A stretch of DNA of 64,000 nt from an uncultured Ruminococcus sp. (lineage in GTDB: Bacteria; Bacillota; Clostridia; Oscillospirales; Acutalibacteraceae). The notes beneath the pieces were generated by a model. That model did not search any database and was not told the origin of the DNA. It saw only the letters and a program-made list of their open reading frames with translations. A program made the translations under genes and the position numbers. Positions 17,265 to 27,182 of this stretch are shown piece by piece (the first letter of the stretch is position 1; every line of letters begins with the position of its first letter). The stretch is taken from positions 51,705 to 115,704 of the forward strand of contig CADBZY010000005.1 of NCBI GenBank assembly GCA_902799245.1, written 5' to 3'.

Positions 17265-18380
17265 TTATTTCTTAAATACGAATTTCTTCTGGATAAAATA
17301 ATTGAAGATGAAGAGTATCGTGTCGACGATTGCCTTGACAATGGTTTCGTGCCAGCCGAGCAGCCCCACAAAGAATTCCACCGACTTTGCAGAAATAAAC
17401 ATCTGCACAACCGCCAGGCAGAAGTACTTGGTTGCCGATGACACCATATGCCCCTTCTTGTGGAAGACGACATTTTTGTTGACAATGAAATTCACCGTTG
17501 CGGAAATGACACGGGCAATGGCTGTGGCGACAAGTATCCTGTAACGGAAATCGCCAGGGAGTATATACCTTGCGAGAATCGTGAACAGCGCAAGGTCGAG
17601 CAGCGTACAACCGATAGAGGTGAAGATGAAGGAGAAGAAGCTGCGGAAAATCAGCAGATAAATCTTGACAGAGTCAATGATAGGATTGAAATGGGAACTG
17701 CTGTTTTCGTCTATGTAGACGGTATCGATCGGAATCTCATAAATCTCAATCTTGTGCTTTCTGCACTCGATGAGCATATTCATCTCATACTCGAATCGCT
17801 CCCCGAATATTTTGAGCATTCTGGGGACGATTTTCAGGGGTATTCCGCGCAGTCCGGTCTGGGTGTCCATCAGCTTCTGACCGAACATCACGGCAAACAC
17901 GCCGGATGTCACTTTGTTGCCGAAGGATGAACGCGCCGGAATGTCGGGGGAATTGAAGTTGCGGGAGCCGAGCACGAGGCGGTTGTCATCCTTGATCAGT
18001 TCCTTGGCCACGCGGATGGTGTCCTTGAGGCGATGCTGACCGTCGGCGTCGCCCGTGACAATGCCGATGCAGTCGGGGTGATTTTTCAGAACATATTCCA
18101 TACCGGTCTTTAACGCTCTGCCCTTGCCGCGGTTGACCTTGTGCCGGAGCACGGTGCATTTTTCCATCGCTTCAATCTCGTCAAATATCGGATCGTATTT
18201 TTCCGAGCTGCCGTCGTTAATGACCACTATCTCTCTGAAATCCTCGGCGGCAAGCTGTTTTACATAATTTGTCAGCTTTTGGTCGGGATTCAGGGCCGGT
18301 ATCATAATGGTGATGTTCATGGATTTGTTCGCTTGTTTTCTCTGTCTTTCACGCCTTTTGGCTGCCTGACTTTTTTTCAT
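17265..18380 (-). CDS. Family 2 glycosyltransferase fused to a GtrA-like membrane domain
   Basis: A 371-residue fusion. Residues about 22-235 are a DPM1-like GT2 domain (TIMIPALNPDQKL, VINDGSS, the metal motif GDADGQH, and DTQTGLRG), which usually moves a sugar from a nucleotide onto polyprenyl phosphate. Residues about 240-371 are four spans of GtrA type (SIGCTLLDLALFTILARYIL), usually linked to flipping or handling lipid-linked sugars. The two are separate genes in many bacteria; the fusion implies synthesis and membrane handling of one polyprenyl-phosphate sugar. A basic N-terminus (KKSQAAKRRERQRKQANKS) precedes the GT domain. It starts 20 bases after lepA ends. Confidence 0.85.
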   Translation of the reverse strand: MKKSQAAKRRERQRKQANKSMNITIMIPALNPDQKLTNYVKQLAAEDFREIVVINDGSSEKYDPIFDEIEAMEKCTVLRHKVNRGKGRALKTGMEYVLKNHPDCIGIVTGDADGQHRLKDTIRVAKELIKDDNRLVLGSRNFNSPDIPARSSFGNKVTSGVFAVMFGQKLMDTQTGLRGIPLKIVPRMLKIFGERFEYEMNMLIECRKHKIEIYEIPIDTVYIDENSSSHFNPIIDSVKIYLLIFRSFFSFIFTSIGCTLLDLALFTILARYILPGDFRYRILVATAIARVISATVNFIVNKNVVFHKKGHMVSSATKYFCLAVVQMFISAKSVEFFVGLLGWHETIVKAIVDTILFIFNYFIQKKFVFKK

Positions 18381-18400
18381 CTGAATATCGCTTCCAATCC

Positions 18401-20212
18401 TTATTCTTCGTCCAGCTTGAGTACTGCCATAAACGCATCCTGAGGTACCTCGACCGAGCCGAGCTGTCTCATGCGCTTTTTGCCTTCCTTCTGCTTTTCA
18501 AGGAGCTTTTTCTTGCGTGTGATGTCGCCGCCGTAGCACTTTGCAAGCACATCCTTGCGAAGTGCCTTCACTGTCTCGCGGGCGATGATTTTGCCGCCGA
18601 CGGCAGCCTGAATGGGAACTTCAAAGAGCTGACGCGGAATATGCTCCCGCAGCTTCGCGGTCATTTTGCGAGCGCGCGGATACGCGCTGTCCGCGTGTAC
18701 AATGAAGGAAAGCGCGTCCACTACTTCACCGTTCAGCATAATGTCCAGTTTGACCAAGTTGGAACGCTGATAACCTGCCGGTTCATAATCAAACGAGGCG
18801 TAACCTTTTGTGCGGCTTTTCAACGCGTCGAAGAAGTCGTAGATAATTTCGTTCAGAGGAAGAACATAGTGAATGTCAACACGGTCGGTGTCGATGTATT
18901 CCATTCCCTTGAATACGCCGCGCCTGTCCTGACAAAGCTCCATGATGTTGCCGACGTAATCATTCGGGGAATAAATGTGAGCCTCACAGATCGGCTCTTC
19001 CGCGTAGTTAATAAGAGACGGATCGGGATAATTTGTCGGATTGTCGATGTATCTTGTCTGACCGTCGGTGCCGGTTATCTTGTAGATAACGCTGGGGGCT
19101 GTGGTGATCAGGTCGAGATTGTATTCTCTTTCCAGACGTTCCTGAATGATCTCCATATGAAGCAGTCCGAGAAATCCGCAGCGGAATCCGAATCCCAGAG
19201 CGACCGATGTCTCCGGTTCGTACGAAAGAGAAGCGTCGTTGAGCTGGAGTTTTTCGAGAGCGTCCCGCAGGTCGCCGTACTTTGCTCCGTCGGCGGGATA
19301 GATGCCGCAGAACACCATAGGATTCGCCTTCCGGAAACCCGGAAGCGGCGCATCGGCAGGGCGCGCGGCATTGGTGACGGTATCGCCCACCATTGCTTCG
19401 GAGACGGTTTTGATGGAGGCGGCGATGTAGCCGACTTCGCCCGCGGCCAGCTCTTTGACCGGTTCGAGTGTGGTGGTGCGCATGTAGCCGCATTCCACTA
19501 CGTTGAATTCCGCTCCGGTGCTCATCATGCGGATGGTGTCGCCGGGGCGCAGGCTTCCCGCCATGAGTCTGACATAGACGATAACGCCCTTGTAGCTGTC
19601 GTAATAGCTGTCAAATATCAGCGCTTTCAGCGGAGCCTCGCGGTCGCAGTCCGGCGCGGGAATGTCGGTGACAATTTTCTCCAGTACCGCTTCTATGTTC
19701 AGTCCGACCTTGGCGGAAATTTGCGGAGCGTCTTCCGCAGGAAGTCCGATGATGTCCTCGATCTCGTGGATCACTCTCGCGGTGTCGGCGGACGGCAGGT
19801 CTATCTTGTTGATGACCGGCACCACTTCAAGTCCCGCGTCAATGGCCAGATATGTGTTGGCAAGCGTCTGCGCTTCGATGCCCTGGCTTGCGTCAACCAC
19901 CAGTATAGCGCCTTCACAGGCGGCAAGCGAACGTGACACCTCGTAATTGAAATCGACGTGGCCCGGAGTGTCTATAAGATTGAAGGTATACAGCTCGCCG
20001 TCGGATGCTTCGTAATTAATGGTGACGGCGTGGGATTTAATGGTGATGCCGCGCTCACGTTCGAGATCCATGTTGTCGAGTATCTGATCCTCCATCTCGC
20101 GCTGGCTGATGGAATAGGTTTTTTCGAGAATACGGTCGGCAAGCGTGCTTTTGCCGTGGTCTATGTGGGCGATGATGCTGAAATTGCGTATCTTATCCTG
20201 TGGAGCTGACAA
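18401..20212 (-). CDS. lepA: Elongation factor 4 (back-translocating GTPase)
   Basis: Ribosome-associated GTPase, 603 residues, close to the family standard. GTP-binding motifs are [22 protein letters not shown] and NKIDLPSAD; the LepA-specific C-terminal domain ends in [20 protein letters not shown]. The start is TTG 20212, with GAGGTG about 10 bases upstream. It is the first or second gene of a minus-strand unit with the GT2-GtrA gene after it. Confidence 0.96.
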   Translation of the reverse strand: MSAPQDKIRNFSIIAHIDHGKSTLADRILEKTYSISQREMEDQILDNMDLERERGITIKSHAVTINYEASDGELYTFNLIDTPGHVDFNYEVSRSLAACEGAILVVDASQGIEAQTLANTYLAIDAGLEVVPVINKIDLPSADTARVIHEIEDIIGLPAEDAPQISAKVGLNIEAVLEKIVTDIPAPDCDREAPLKALIFDSYYDSYKGVIVYVRLMAGSLRPGDTIRMMSTGAEFNVVECGYMRTTTLEPVKELAAGEVGYIAASIKTVSEAMVGDTVTNAARPADAPLPGFRKANPMVFCGIYPADGAKYGDLRDALEKLQLNDASLSYEPETSVALGFGFRCGFLGLLHMEIIQERLEREYNLDLITTAPSVIYKITGTDGQTRYIDNPTNYPDPSLINYAEEPICEAHIYSPNDYVGNIMELCQDRRGVFKGMEYIDTDRVDIHYVLPLNEIIYDFFDALKSRTKGYASFDYEPAGYQRSNLVKLDIMLNGEVVDALSFIVHADSAYPRARKMTAKLREHIPRQLFEVPIQAAVGGKIIARETVKALRKDVLAKCYGGDITRKKKLLEKQKEGKKRMRQLGSVEVPQDAFMAVLKLDEE

Positions 20213-20253
20213 TGTATCTTACACCTCATAAATAAAAACTGTTAGGCAGCTTG

Positions 20254-20832
20254 TCAGTTGCCTGTGTGTCGGCTGTTGAATTTTGCGTTATTATTGTCAC
20301 CTGAGCTTCGTGAACCTGTGGATCGGCTGTTTTCAGGTCGGCCGGGTGAAAACCTGTGTCGCGGAGAAAACAGGTTTTCATTCTCAGCATTATAGGCTCG
20401 GACCGCCATGGAAGACTTTATCTCCCGCGATAAAGGAATGCTTCGCGAAGTACTGTGCATTCTGCTGCTGGGAATACAGACCCGTGTGGTATCGAAAGGC
20501 TCGGACGATTCTGTATTTTCTTCCGCATCTGTGTTTGTTTCATGAGTTGACACATAATTGCCGAACGTTCCCCGACGGTACAGTACGTAAACCAGGCAGA
20601 CGGCTGCGATGATAAAATCGACCAATATCAGAGAAATGTGGTCAAAGGTTCGTGCGAGCGGGGAGAAAATGATAAATATCAGCTGTATCAGTCCTAACAA
20701 AATGAAAACGAAGCCTGTCATCATACTGATCAGCGTGCTTTTGTCACACTGGTTGTATTTATCCGACAGCTTGATAAATGCTTCCTTCCAATAAGAGTGA
20801 TTATTTCTGGAGGTTTTTTGTTTTTTGTTCAT
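20254..20832 (-). CDS. Two-span membrane protein of unknown function
   Basis: A 192-residue protein with a Lys/Asn/Gln-rich N-terminus, two membrane spans (about 37-60 and 67-86) separated by a very short loop, and a long Ser/Arg/Asn-rich, probably disordered C-terminal tail in the cytosol. No domain recognised. AGGAG ends 7 bases before the ATG. It lies 40 bases after the Ig-like membrane protein and 41 bases before lepA on the same strand. Confidence 0.65.
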   Translation of the reverse strand: MNKKQKTSRNNHSYWKEAFIKLSDKYNQCDKSTLISMMTGFVFILLGLIQLIFIIFSPLARTFDHISLILVDFIIAAVCLVYVLYRRGTFGNYVSTHETNTDAEENTESSEPFDTTRVCIPSSRMHSTSRSIPLSREIKSSMAVRAYNAENENLFSPRHRFSPGRPENSRSTGSRSSGDNNNAKFNSRHTGN

Positions 20833-20872
20833 TATAATCTCCTGTCCTTAACTCAGCTTAAAAAATGGAAAA

Positions 20873-21736
20873 TCAATATTTCTTCAGATTGCGGTAATAC
20901 TTGTCGGGCAGAAGTCTGCTGCCGGAGCGGATCGTGCCGGAACCGCTTGCGCTGTACCGTTTTCTGCTGCCGGGCGAGACATTGAGCTTGGGCGTGCGGC
21001 TGCGTATGACAACAGAGAATACATATCCCACGGCCAGCAGAACAAGTCCCCATCCGATAATGCCAAGCAGCAGTGTTGCCGCGTTTTTGCTTCGCTGATT
21101 TTTGGCATATTCCAAAAGCATCGGATCGGTGGTGGATGAATAAAGATCGAGGTCGGTATTGTCGCTTGTGTCGTCTATTATGCCGCCGCCGTTGACAGAA
21201 GAAGTGTTGTCTGCGGGTGTCAAAGAAGAATCCGCGTCGCCTTCATCTATCTGGAGCACATATTTTGCCGATACAGTGACAGTCTTTGATTTTGGCACCG
21301 TCGCGGTGATGGTGACGGTGCCGCTTTTCAATCCGACGACCTTCACGGCGCGGTTGTCGATTTTTTTAACGGTGGCTATCGTCTCATCGGAGGTTTCAAA
21401 TGTGGTATGGAAATCATATCCCATATCTTTGATGGTAAGATAGAGCACAGTGGACTTTCCCACCGTAATGCGCTTTGTGTTGGCTTCGGAAAAGCCGACC
21501 GTGCCGAGTGTTTCCTGTGGATTTGACGAAACAGTTACTTCTGATACGTTTGCGTCGGGGTCGGAGGAGGTACTGGCGCTTCGCGTGGTGCCGGTGGTGT
21601 GTGAACTGGTGCCGTTCTGTCCGGTGGCATGTGCTGACGGCGCGGAAATCAATATAACGCATACATAGGCAAGCACCGTCAGCATTGCTGCGAGTCTGCG
21701 GTTGATTCCGTGTTTTCGGCAGTTTGCATCCTTCAA
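20873..21736 (-). CDS. Exported Ig-like (Big2-type) protein with a C-terminal membrane anchor
   Basis: A 287-residue protein with an N-terminal signal peptide (hydrophobic about 20-38, then SAHA), a Ser/Thr-rich linker, one bacterial Ig-like domain (about 80-165: KRITVGKSTVLYLTI, SDETIATVKKIDNRAVKVVG, GTVTITATV), a second linker, one C-terminal span (LLLGIIGWGLVLLAVGYVFS) and a basic, Ser-rich tail. Its mature domain would face outside. The start is TTG 21736, set by GGAGGAGAT just upstream; a TTG at 21760 is in frame but overlaps that site. A consensus-like promoter precedes it. Confidence 0.75.
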   Translation of the reverse strand: MKDANCRKHGINRRLAAMLTVLAYVCVILISAPSAHATGQNGTSSHTTGTTRSASTSSDPDANVSEVTVSSNPQETLGTVGFSEANTKRITVGKSTVLYLTIKDMGYDFHTTFETSDETIATVKKIDNRAVKVVGLKSGTVTITATVPKSKTVTVSAKYVLQIDEGDADSSLTPADNTSSVNGGGIIDDTSDNTDLDLYSSTTDPMLLEYAKNQRSKNAATLLLGIIGWGLVLLAVGYVFSVVIRSRTPKLNVSPGSRKRYSASGSGTIRSGSRLLPDKYYRNLKKY

Positions 21737-21797
21737 AAAATATCTCCTCCGTTTCGGCAAAAAAACTCTATCTCTTTTTGTTGATTCATGTCATACT

Positions 21798-21826
21798 ATT
21801 ATATCAAATTATTGTCATAATTTCAA
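21798..21826 (-). promoter_or_regulatory. Sigma-A type promoter of the Ig-like protein gene
   Basis: On the minus strand TTGAAA (21826-21821), a 17-base spacer and TATAAT (21803-21798). It lies about 60 bases upstream of the TTG start. Confidence 0.7.
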
Positions 21827-21868
21827 GGCTAAAGTTGTATAGGGATGAAAAAAATATAATAAAATATT

Positions 21869-21906
21869 AATCAAAAAAGCCGGAACAGATCAGGCTGCTC
21901 CGACTT
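21869..21906 (-). terminator. Rho-independent terminator of the VTC/DUF4956/carbohydrate-binding operon
   Basis: On the minus strand a 12-bp stem (21906-21895 with 21888-21877, two G-T pairs) with a 6-base loop ends in a TTTTTT run. Confidence 0.8.
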
Positions 21907-21981
21907 ATTGCTATTTCACGGTTGATAACGCACTGAGGTCAACGGGAATAAGACGGTGATAAACAATGACCTGATTTTTTA

Positions 21982-23865
21982 TCAGTGTCTGCCGCCCTTG
22001 CGTCCGTCGCCGGGACCTCCCATACCGCCGCCGGGACCGCCCATGTTGCCGCCGGGACCTCCCATACCGCCGCCCGAACCATAAAGGAGTGAATCCATTT
22101 TTATGCTTGTGCTTGCGGAGCCTGTTGTGAGGGTGTAGGTTTTGCCCTGCTTTACTTCGGGAGTGCTGATTACCACGCTGTTAAAGGCTTTTTCGGACTT
22201 GAAGGAGGCAAGTTTCTTTCCGTTTGAATCCTTTAGGATAATCTCGCTGCCGCCTGCTTGCTGATCCACATTGACCAGTATGGATCCTTGTGTGGAGCTG
22301 CTTCCGAAATTCTGCGCCATGCCGCTCATTCCTGCGGCGATGAATATGCCGCCAGTAATCGTGGCTTCTCCGTTGAAGTCGAGCGCAGCGTTTCCGTTGT
22401 CGGTTGCGCCGGAAACATAGGTTTCTCCGCCTGAAACGGTCACATCTCCATTGGAGTCGATGCCGTCACCTGAGGAATTCACGGTGACATTGCCGCCTGA
22501 GATGTTGATAAAAACGCCTTCCTGCGCAGCGAATTGATTCTGTCCCGGACGTCCGTTCATGCTGCTCTGGTCGTTGCCGCCTGCCGCATTAATGCCGTCG
22601 TCCGAAGCGGTGACGGAAACCGTTCCGCCGCTGATGTCTACGGTTTTGCCTTCGAGTCCCTCATAGCTCTTGGAAATATTTATGGAACCGCCGCTGATGC
22701 TGAGGTTTGAACCGGCGTGTATTCCGTCGTCACCCGAAGCAATTTCAATGGTGCCATCGGCGATGATGACGCCGTCGTCGGAGTGGACAGCGTCGTCGGA
22801 GGAATCAATGGTGAAAGCGCCGTTGTTGATTACGACCGAGCTGTGGGATTTGATTCCCTTGGCGCTCGAAGAATCGGATGTGCTTCCCGCGCCAGATGCC
22901 GTGGACAGCTTTGTGATCTGCGAGGCATCGCTGTCCGTCGTGGACATATGCCTTCCTCTGCCGCCCCAGTTGCCCCAGCCGCCGTTGACCTCGCCGCCCT
23001 TCTTGGTGCTTGCGTTGGCGCTTCCTCCGCCTGTGGCTATGGTGAAGGATCCGTTGTCTATCTGTATGATGCCGCTTGCGTCCATGCCATCTGTTCCAGT
23101 GGTAATACTGAAGGAGCCGTCGACGATGTAGATATACCCTTTTGCGGTGTCCTTATTTTCGCAGTGAAGCGCATCGGTGCCGGAATCTATGGTGAAGGAA
23201 CCGCCGGCTATGCGAAGGCTGTCATTTGCGTCGAGTGCCTTCTTTTCTGATGTGATGCTGTAGGAACCTCCTGTAATGACAAGATCGTCCTTGCTGACAA
23301 TGCCGTGTCCGGTGTTGGCTGTAACGGTGAGTTTGCCTTGGCCGTTAATGGTGAGATCGTCTTTTGAGAAAATTGCCGCGTCCGCGTCATCTTCCGCATC
23401 GGCGCCCGAGACATTGGAGATGGTGTTTTCACTGCCCTTGTCAAGGGTGATGAACACCTTGTCCGCCTGTATGACATTGATGGCCGCACAGGTGGGACTG
23501 GTGATATTTACACCTTTGAGAATGAGACGGATCTTGTCACTCTTGTCCGCGTCTATCGTTATGGAACCGCTGTCAAGTTTACCGGAGATAATGTAATCCC
23601 CTTCGGAGCTTATTGTGATGACGTTGCCTTTAACGCTTGCTCCGTTGCCTTTTATGCTGGCGGAATTGCCGGTGAGCGTAATCACTGTGCACTCCGATTC
23701 GTCATAGCCGGTTTCTATGTCCTTGCTGCTGAACATTTCGGCAGTATCGAGCAGCTTAACCGGCTCACTGGTGGAGTTTTCGCTGTTCTTGTCTGAACCG
23801 CAGGCTGAGAATGACGCTATGATCAGCGCCGCCATGATCACGGCGGTGATTTTTCTGATATTCAT
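21982..23865 (-). CDS. Carbohydrate-binding beta-helix lipoprotein, Cthe_2159 type
   Basis: A 627-residue exported lipoprotein (lipobox FSAC, Cys 22). The body is a long run of short beta-helix-like turns with SGDDGIHA, SDDAVHSDDG and ASDDGINAAGG motifs, the hallmark of the Cthe_2159 family (the Clostridium thermocellum founder binds calcium and acidic or cellulosic polysaccharide). The last 35 residues are a Gly/Met/Pro-rich tail (GGPGGNMGGPGGGMGG). The frame is open 13 codons further upstream, but AGGGAGA sets ATG 23865. It follows DUF4956 and VTC genes on the same strand, a recurrent association in Clostridia whose joint role is not established. Confidence 0.85.
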   Translation of the reverse strand: MNIRKITAVIMAALIIASFSACGSDKNSENSTSEPVKLLDTAEMFSSKDIETGYDESECTVITLTGNSASIKGNGASVKGNVITISSEGDYIISGKLDSGSITIDADKSDKIRLILKGVNITSPTCAAINVIQADKVFITLDKGSENTISNVSGADAEDDADAAIFSKDDLTINGQGKLTVTANTGHGIVSKDDLVITGGSYSITSEKKALDANDSLRIAGGSFTIDSGTDALHCENKDTAKGYIYIVDGSFSITTGTDGMDASGIIQIDNGSFTIATGGGSANASTKKGGEVNGGWGNWGGRGRHMSTTDSDASQITKLSTASGAGSTSDSSSAKGIKSHSSVVINNGAFTIDSSDDAVHSDDGVIIADGTIEIASGDDGIHAGSNLSISGGSINISKSYEGLEGKTVDISGGTVSVTASDDGINAAGGNDQSSMNGRPGQNQFAAQEGVFINISGGNVTVNSSGDGIDSNGDVTVSGGETYVSGATDNGNAALDFNGEATITGGIFIAAGMSGMAQNFGSSSTQGSILVNVDQQAGGSEIILKDSNGKKLASFKSEKAFNSVVISTPEVKQGKTYTLTTGSASTSIKMDSLLYGSGGGMGGPGGNMGGPGGGMGGPGDGRKGGRH

Positions 23866-23910
23866 TTTGCATTTCTCCCTTGTGTTATTCCTTAATATAG
23901 ACATTTTCGG

Positions 23911-24606
23911 TTACAGTTCGCCGGTAGTGCTTTCACGGCGGTGAAGGTTGATTTCGAGATTGCCGTTGCGGCAGCGAAGCTCGTCGATGAATCCCTTTTC
24001 GCTTGCGTCGACCTTTAGCTCCACATCGTAGGCGAGCTTGAAGAGACTGCCCATATTGGTGGTTTTAACGTTGACCAGCTTGTGTGTTACGGTGTATTTT
24101 TCGAACAGATCGTCGAATACTCTGCTGTAGTCTAAATTTTCGGGAATTGTGATGGTCAGCTTCTTCTGGCGCTCTTCGTTTTTGTCCGAGCCGAGTCCGA
24201 TGAATCCGTAGAGAAGCATGGCGCCGCACATAATGACCGCGAATGCGGCAGCGTAGCCGATATAGCCTACTCCGCAGGCGAGACCCACGCCCATGGCCGT
24301 GAAGATCGCCGCAATTTCCTTCGCAGTGCCGGGAGCGGAACGGAAACGGATGAGTCCGAAGGCGCCCGCGACGGCAACGCCTGTGCCGAAGTCGCCGTTT
24401 ACAAGCATGATGACCATTGCCACTGCCGCCGGTATGACCGAAAGAGTCACTAAAAAGCTCTGGGAACTGCTGTTCTTGATTCTGTAGATCAGCGCCATAA
24501 CGGTGCCGATGACCAGTGCCGAAATTATGCAGGCGAAAAATGTCGATGTGGTGATTGTGGATGTTCCTGCGCTTTCAAATAAACTGCTGAATAATGTGTT
24601 CGTCAT
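23911..24606 (-). CDS. DUF4956 membrane protein
   Basis: A 231-residue protein with four predicted N-terminal spans (about 20-145) and a soluble C-terminal domain (about 150-231) ending in LRCRNGNLEINLHRRE. The central RFRSAPGTAKEIAAIFTAMG segment is typical of DUF4956. The family has no assigned biochemical role; it regularly lies beside VTC-domain genes. CGGAGG precedes the ATG. It sits 79 bases after the VTC gene and 45 before the beta-helix lipoprotein. Confidence 0.85.
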   Translation of the reverse strand: MTNTLFSSLFESAGTSTITTSTFFACIISALVIGTVMALIYRIKNSSSQSFLVTLSVIPAAVAMVIMLVNGDFGTGVAVAGAFGLIRFRSAPGTAKEIAAIFTAMGVGLACGVGYIGYAAAFAVIMCGAMLLYGFIGLGSDKNEERQKKLTITIPENLDYSRVFDDLFEKYTVTHKLVNVKTTNMGSLFKLAYDVELKVDASEKGFIDELRCRNGNLEINLHRRESTTGEL

Positions 24607-24685
24607 TTTGATTTCCTCCGTTGTATGGTAAGTTTTTGGATTTGTTACTATCGCTGTTGTGTTGAATTTTAGTGCAGAGTGGGAT

Positions 24686-25399
24686 TTACACGGCTGCGCG
24701 GGTTAATACTCGTCTTTGTATGGCTTCATACGCTCTGCCGTATTTTGAGAAGGAAGTTTTGAAGATTCCGTTTTCCGAGAGCACCGAGGTCATCCAGAGC
24801 GGAATGCCGCCGGAGGTCTTAACCTCCATCAGAGATGTGTCCGGCGGAAGAATGGTGCTTCCGTATGCCGGTTTGGTGAGTGACAGATCGCGGTCGCGCC
24901 ACATGATGTTCTCATCGAATGTCACCCGGAAGCTGTCGTCCTCCCGGTCATAGAACGCTTCCCTGTCGTAAGAGATATAGACCTTCGGGGCGAGATGCTT
25001 GTAGAAAAAACGGAAATAATCTATCTCGCTGCCTATCTGTCCGTCGAGTCCTCCGCTTGCGTCGCTCCCGAGGTAAAACATGGCCTCACGCTCCGGGAGG
25101 CTGATGCGTCGCTTGTAGACGACCTCCTGGTACTTCTTCTTCAGTTCTACAAATACATTGTCGCATGAATCGGCGCTGCCGTAGCTTCTCACCCTCAGCT
25201 TTTCCTTGTAGACCGGTTTTTCCAGCGAACGCCTGATCAGGTAGTAATCCGGTGTGTCGTAATAGATGTTGCAGATAGTGCTTCTTCCGTATTCGTCAGG
25301 CTTCATATATGGCTGCATTGCGCTCATAATTGTTTTTCTCTGACGGTTTGTGATTAAATATTTTATTTCATATCGTTCAAAGATGTTATTGCTTTTCAT
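24686..25399 (-). CDS. VTC domain protein (polyphosphate polymerase family)
   Basis: A 237-residue soluble protein that is essentially one VTC domain, a triphosphate-tunnel fold. Visible tunnel residues are in FERYEIKYLI, YYDTPDYYLI, KLRVRSYG, FVELKKKY, VYKRRI, SYDREAFY, RVTFDENI and LMEVKTSGG. Yeast Vtc4 makes polyphosphate from ATP through this domain; bacterial copies next to DUF4956 are presumed to do something similar, but activity is not shown. AAGGAGG precedes the ATG. It is the first gene of the operon with DUF4956 and the beta-helix lipoprotein, divergent from the lipoprotein at 25598. Confidence 0.85.
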   Translation of the reverse strand: MKSNNIFERYEIKYLITNRQRKTIMSAMQPYMKPDEYGRSTICNIYYDTPDYYLIRRSLEKPVYKEKLRVRSYGSADSCDNVFVELKKKYQEVVYKRRISLPEREAMFYLGSDASGGLDGQIGSEIDYFRFFYKHLAPKVYISYDREAFYDREDDSFRVTFDENIMWRDRDLSLTKPAYGSTILPPDTSLMEVKTSGGIPLWMTSVLSENGIFKTSFSKYGRAYEAIQRRVLTRAAV

Positions 25400-25515
25400 A
25401 TATCGAAAACCTCCTTGCTTTTCTTTACGTATATGATTGTAAAACGTAAAACATAAATAAAGTTAAAATAAGCAAAAGTTTTTTTGGATTTGGTATGGAA
25501 ATTTGCGAAAACATA

Positions 25516-25524
25516 TGCTATAAT
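25516..25524 (+). promoter_or_regulatory. Extended -10 promoter of the large lipoprotein gene
   Basis: TGC followed directly by TATAAT (25519-25524) makes an extended -10 element; the -35 region is poor (TGGAAA at about 17 bases). It lies 73 bases before the lipoprotein start. Confidence 0.6.
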
Positions 25525-25597
25525 CATTTTAAATAAGGGATTGTACCCTGAAATATGTTGATTCGGATGCATTTTTTATAGGAAAGGACAGTTGCAA

Positions 25598-27166
25598 ATG
25601 TTTAAGAAAATTTCCGTGCTTTTACTTGCAATAGCGCTTATGCTGAGTGTTCCGGCGTGTTCCATGCCTGATGCCATTTTCTCCGATGATGTCAGATCCG
25701 GTGAGGAGAACGAAGGTTTGTCGGGTACGGCTGATATTTACGGATTTAAATTTACTCTGGGTGAATATGAGTTGCAGCTCCCCATTAATTACGGCGCTTT
25801 GTCCGTGAGGGGCTGGAAGATTTCGGAGGCTGCCGAAACCGCCGAAGATGAACAGCCTGCCGCCAATCCTGACGCAAAACTCTATACGGAAGAATCTACG
25901 CTTGAATCCGGCGAGTATTCAGAGTATCTGCCTCTCGCGAGGGGCGATTCAATTATCAATGCGAAGTTTTACAACGATGGCAAAAAACCGAAGGTTATCA
26001 CCGAGTGCCAGGTTGTTGGAATCAGACTTGATGCGGAATACGAAAATGTCCCTGCGTTTATCATTCAGAAGGACAATCTGTCGATAGGCTGCAAATACAG
26101 TGATGTAGAAAATTCCTGCGGCAATCCTTCCTATATTGAGAGACATCTTAAATCCACCGGAGAGCTTGTTTCCATCAATGATGTGAAATTAATGGAAACC
26201 GAAGAGGAAACCGTCAGCACCCTTTTCTATAAGCTCACGGATCATTCCTTTATCTCGTTTGTCATTGACACTGTCAATGGTGTTGCCAGCAGTGTGGCGG
26301 GCATTACCGTTGAAAATGATACGGAAGAGTATAAGGCTTATGATTATTCCAAGGAATACAAGTATAAACCCGAAAATATCGATTTGTACAAGGGACCGAA
26401 TCTTTTAGGCAAGCAGTACACGGATTTTGCCTACAAGTACGAGGGCAATCTCTACACACTTCCCATACCGGTGCGCAATCTGCTGGATAACGGATGGGAA
26501 TTTGTCAGAGAGTACGGCGAACGTATTCCTATCGGTACCACGGTAGACGGCTTGATAATGCGCAAGGGCAATATGGCTGTAAGACTTATGGTGCATAATT
26601 ACGACACCAAATATGCTCACACGGCTGTCAACTGTTACGCTGTAAGCATGGAAGCCTCCTTAACTGGCCCGAATGTAAATATCCTTCTTTTCAAAGGCGT
26701 TACACTGGGAACCAGTGAAAAGGCGCTTGTGGAGGCATTCGGCAAGGATTATTTGAAAAAGCACACCATTGTCGATGAAGAGGGCAACTATATAGACGCA
26801 CCTCAGTATGATATGTATGAGATGCCTGATATGCCGGGCTGCTATATTGAAAAGACCGTCGGCGAGGAATATACGGTTTATTCATGCGTAATGCCTGATG
26901 ACGTTTCCACCATCACGCTTCCCGTATCCATTACCGATATTGGCGACACAGGTGCCGGTCTGCTGGGCGACATCAGAAAGCATATCGATATTTACATTGA
27001 TAACAATACCCACCATATCTTCAAGTTCTATCTCCAGAATTGTCCTGAATATGTGGTTGATGAAAACAAGATCATAGAGGAACAGATGGAGGCACAGAGA
27101 AAGAAGGAAAAAGAAGAGTGGGAGAAGCAGCAGAAAGAAAAGGAAGCGGCTGCAAATAACGGCTGA
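25598..27166 (+). CDS. Large lipoprotein with an internal duplication, function unknown
   Basis: A 522-residue lipid-anchored protein (lipobox VPAC, Cys 21). Two related halves can be seen: LGEYELQLPINYGALSVRGW with YSDVENSCGNPSY in the first, and EGNLYTLPIPVRNLLDNGWE with LGTSEKALVEAFGKDY in the second. The C-terminus is a charged coiled-coil-like tail (EAQRKKEKEEWEKQQKEKE). I cannot name the family. TTG 25592 is in frame but AGGAAAGGA spaces better to ATG 25598. It is a single-gene unit between an extended -10 promoter and a clear terminator. Confidence 0.75.
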   Translation: MFKKISVLLLAIALMLSVPACSMPDAIFSDDVRSGEENEGLSGTADIYGFKFTLGEYELQLPINYGALSVRGWKISEAAETAEDEQPAANPDAKLYTEESTLESGEYSEYLPLARGDSIINAKFYNDGKKPKVITECQVVGIRLDAEYENVPAFIIQKDNLSIGCKYSDVENSCGNPSYIERHLKSTGELVSINDVKLMETEEETVSTLFYKLTDHSFISFVIDTVNGVASSVAGITVENDTEEYKAYDYSKEYKYKPENIDLYKGPNLLGKQYTDFAYKYEGNLYTLPIPVRNLLDNGWEFVREYGERIPIGTTVDGLIMRKGNMAVRLMVHNYDTKYAHTAVNCYAVSMEASLTGPNVNILLFKGVTLGTSEKALVEAFGKDYLKKHTIVDEEGNYIDAPQYDMYEMPDMPGCYIEKTVGEEYTVYSCVMPDDVSTITLPVSITDIGDTGAGLLGDIRKHIDIYIDNNTHHIFKFYLQNCPEYVVDENKIIEEQMEAQRKKEKEEWEKQQKEKEAAANNG

Positions 27167-27182
27167 TACAGAATCGATGAAT

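Noticed and set aside
18641..19936. Long plus-strand open frame opposite lepA
   Set aside because: Shadow frame; product resembles nothing and lacks a start signal.
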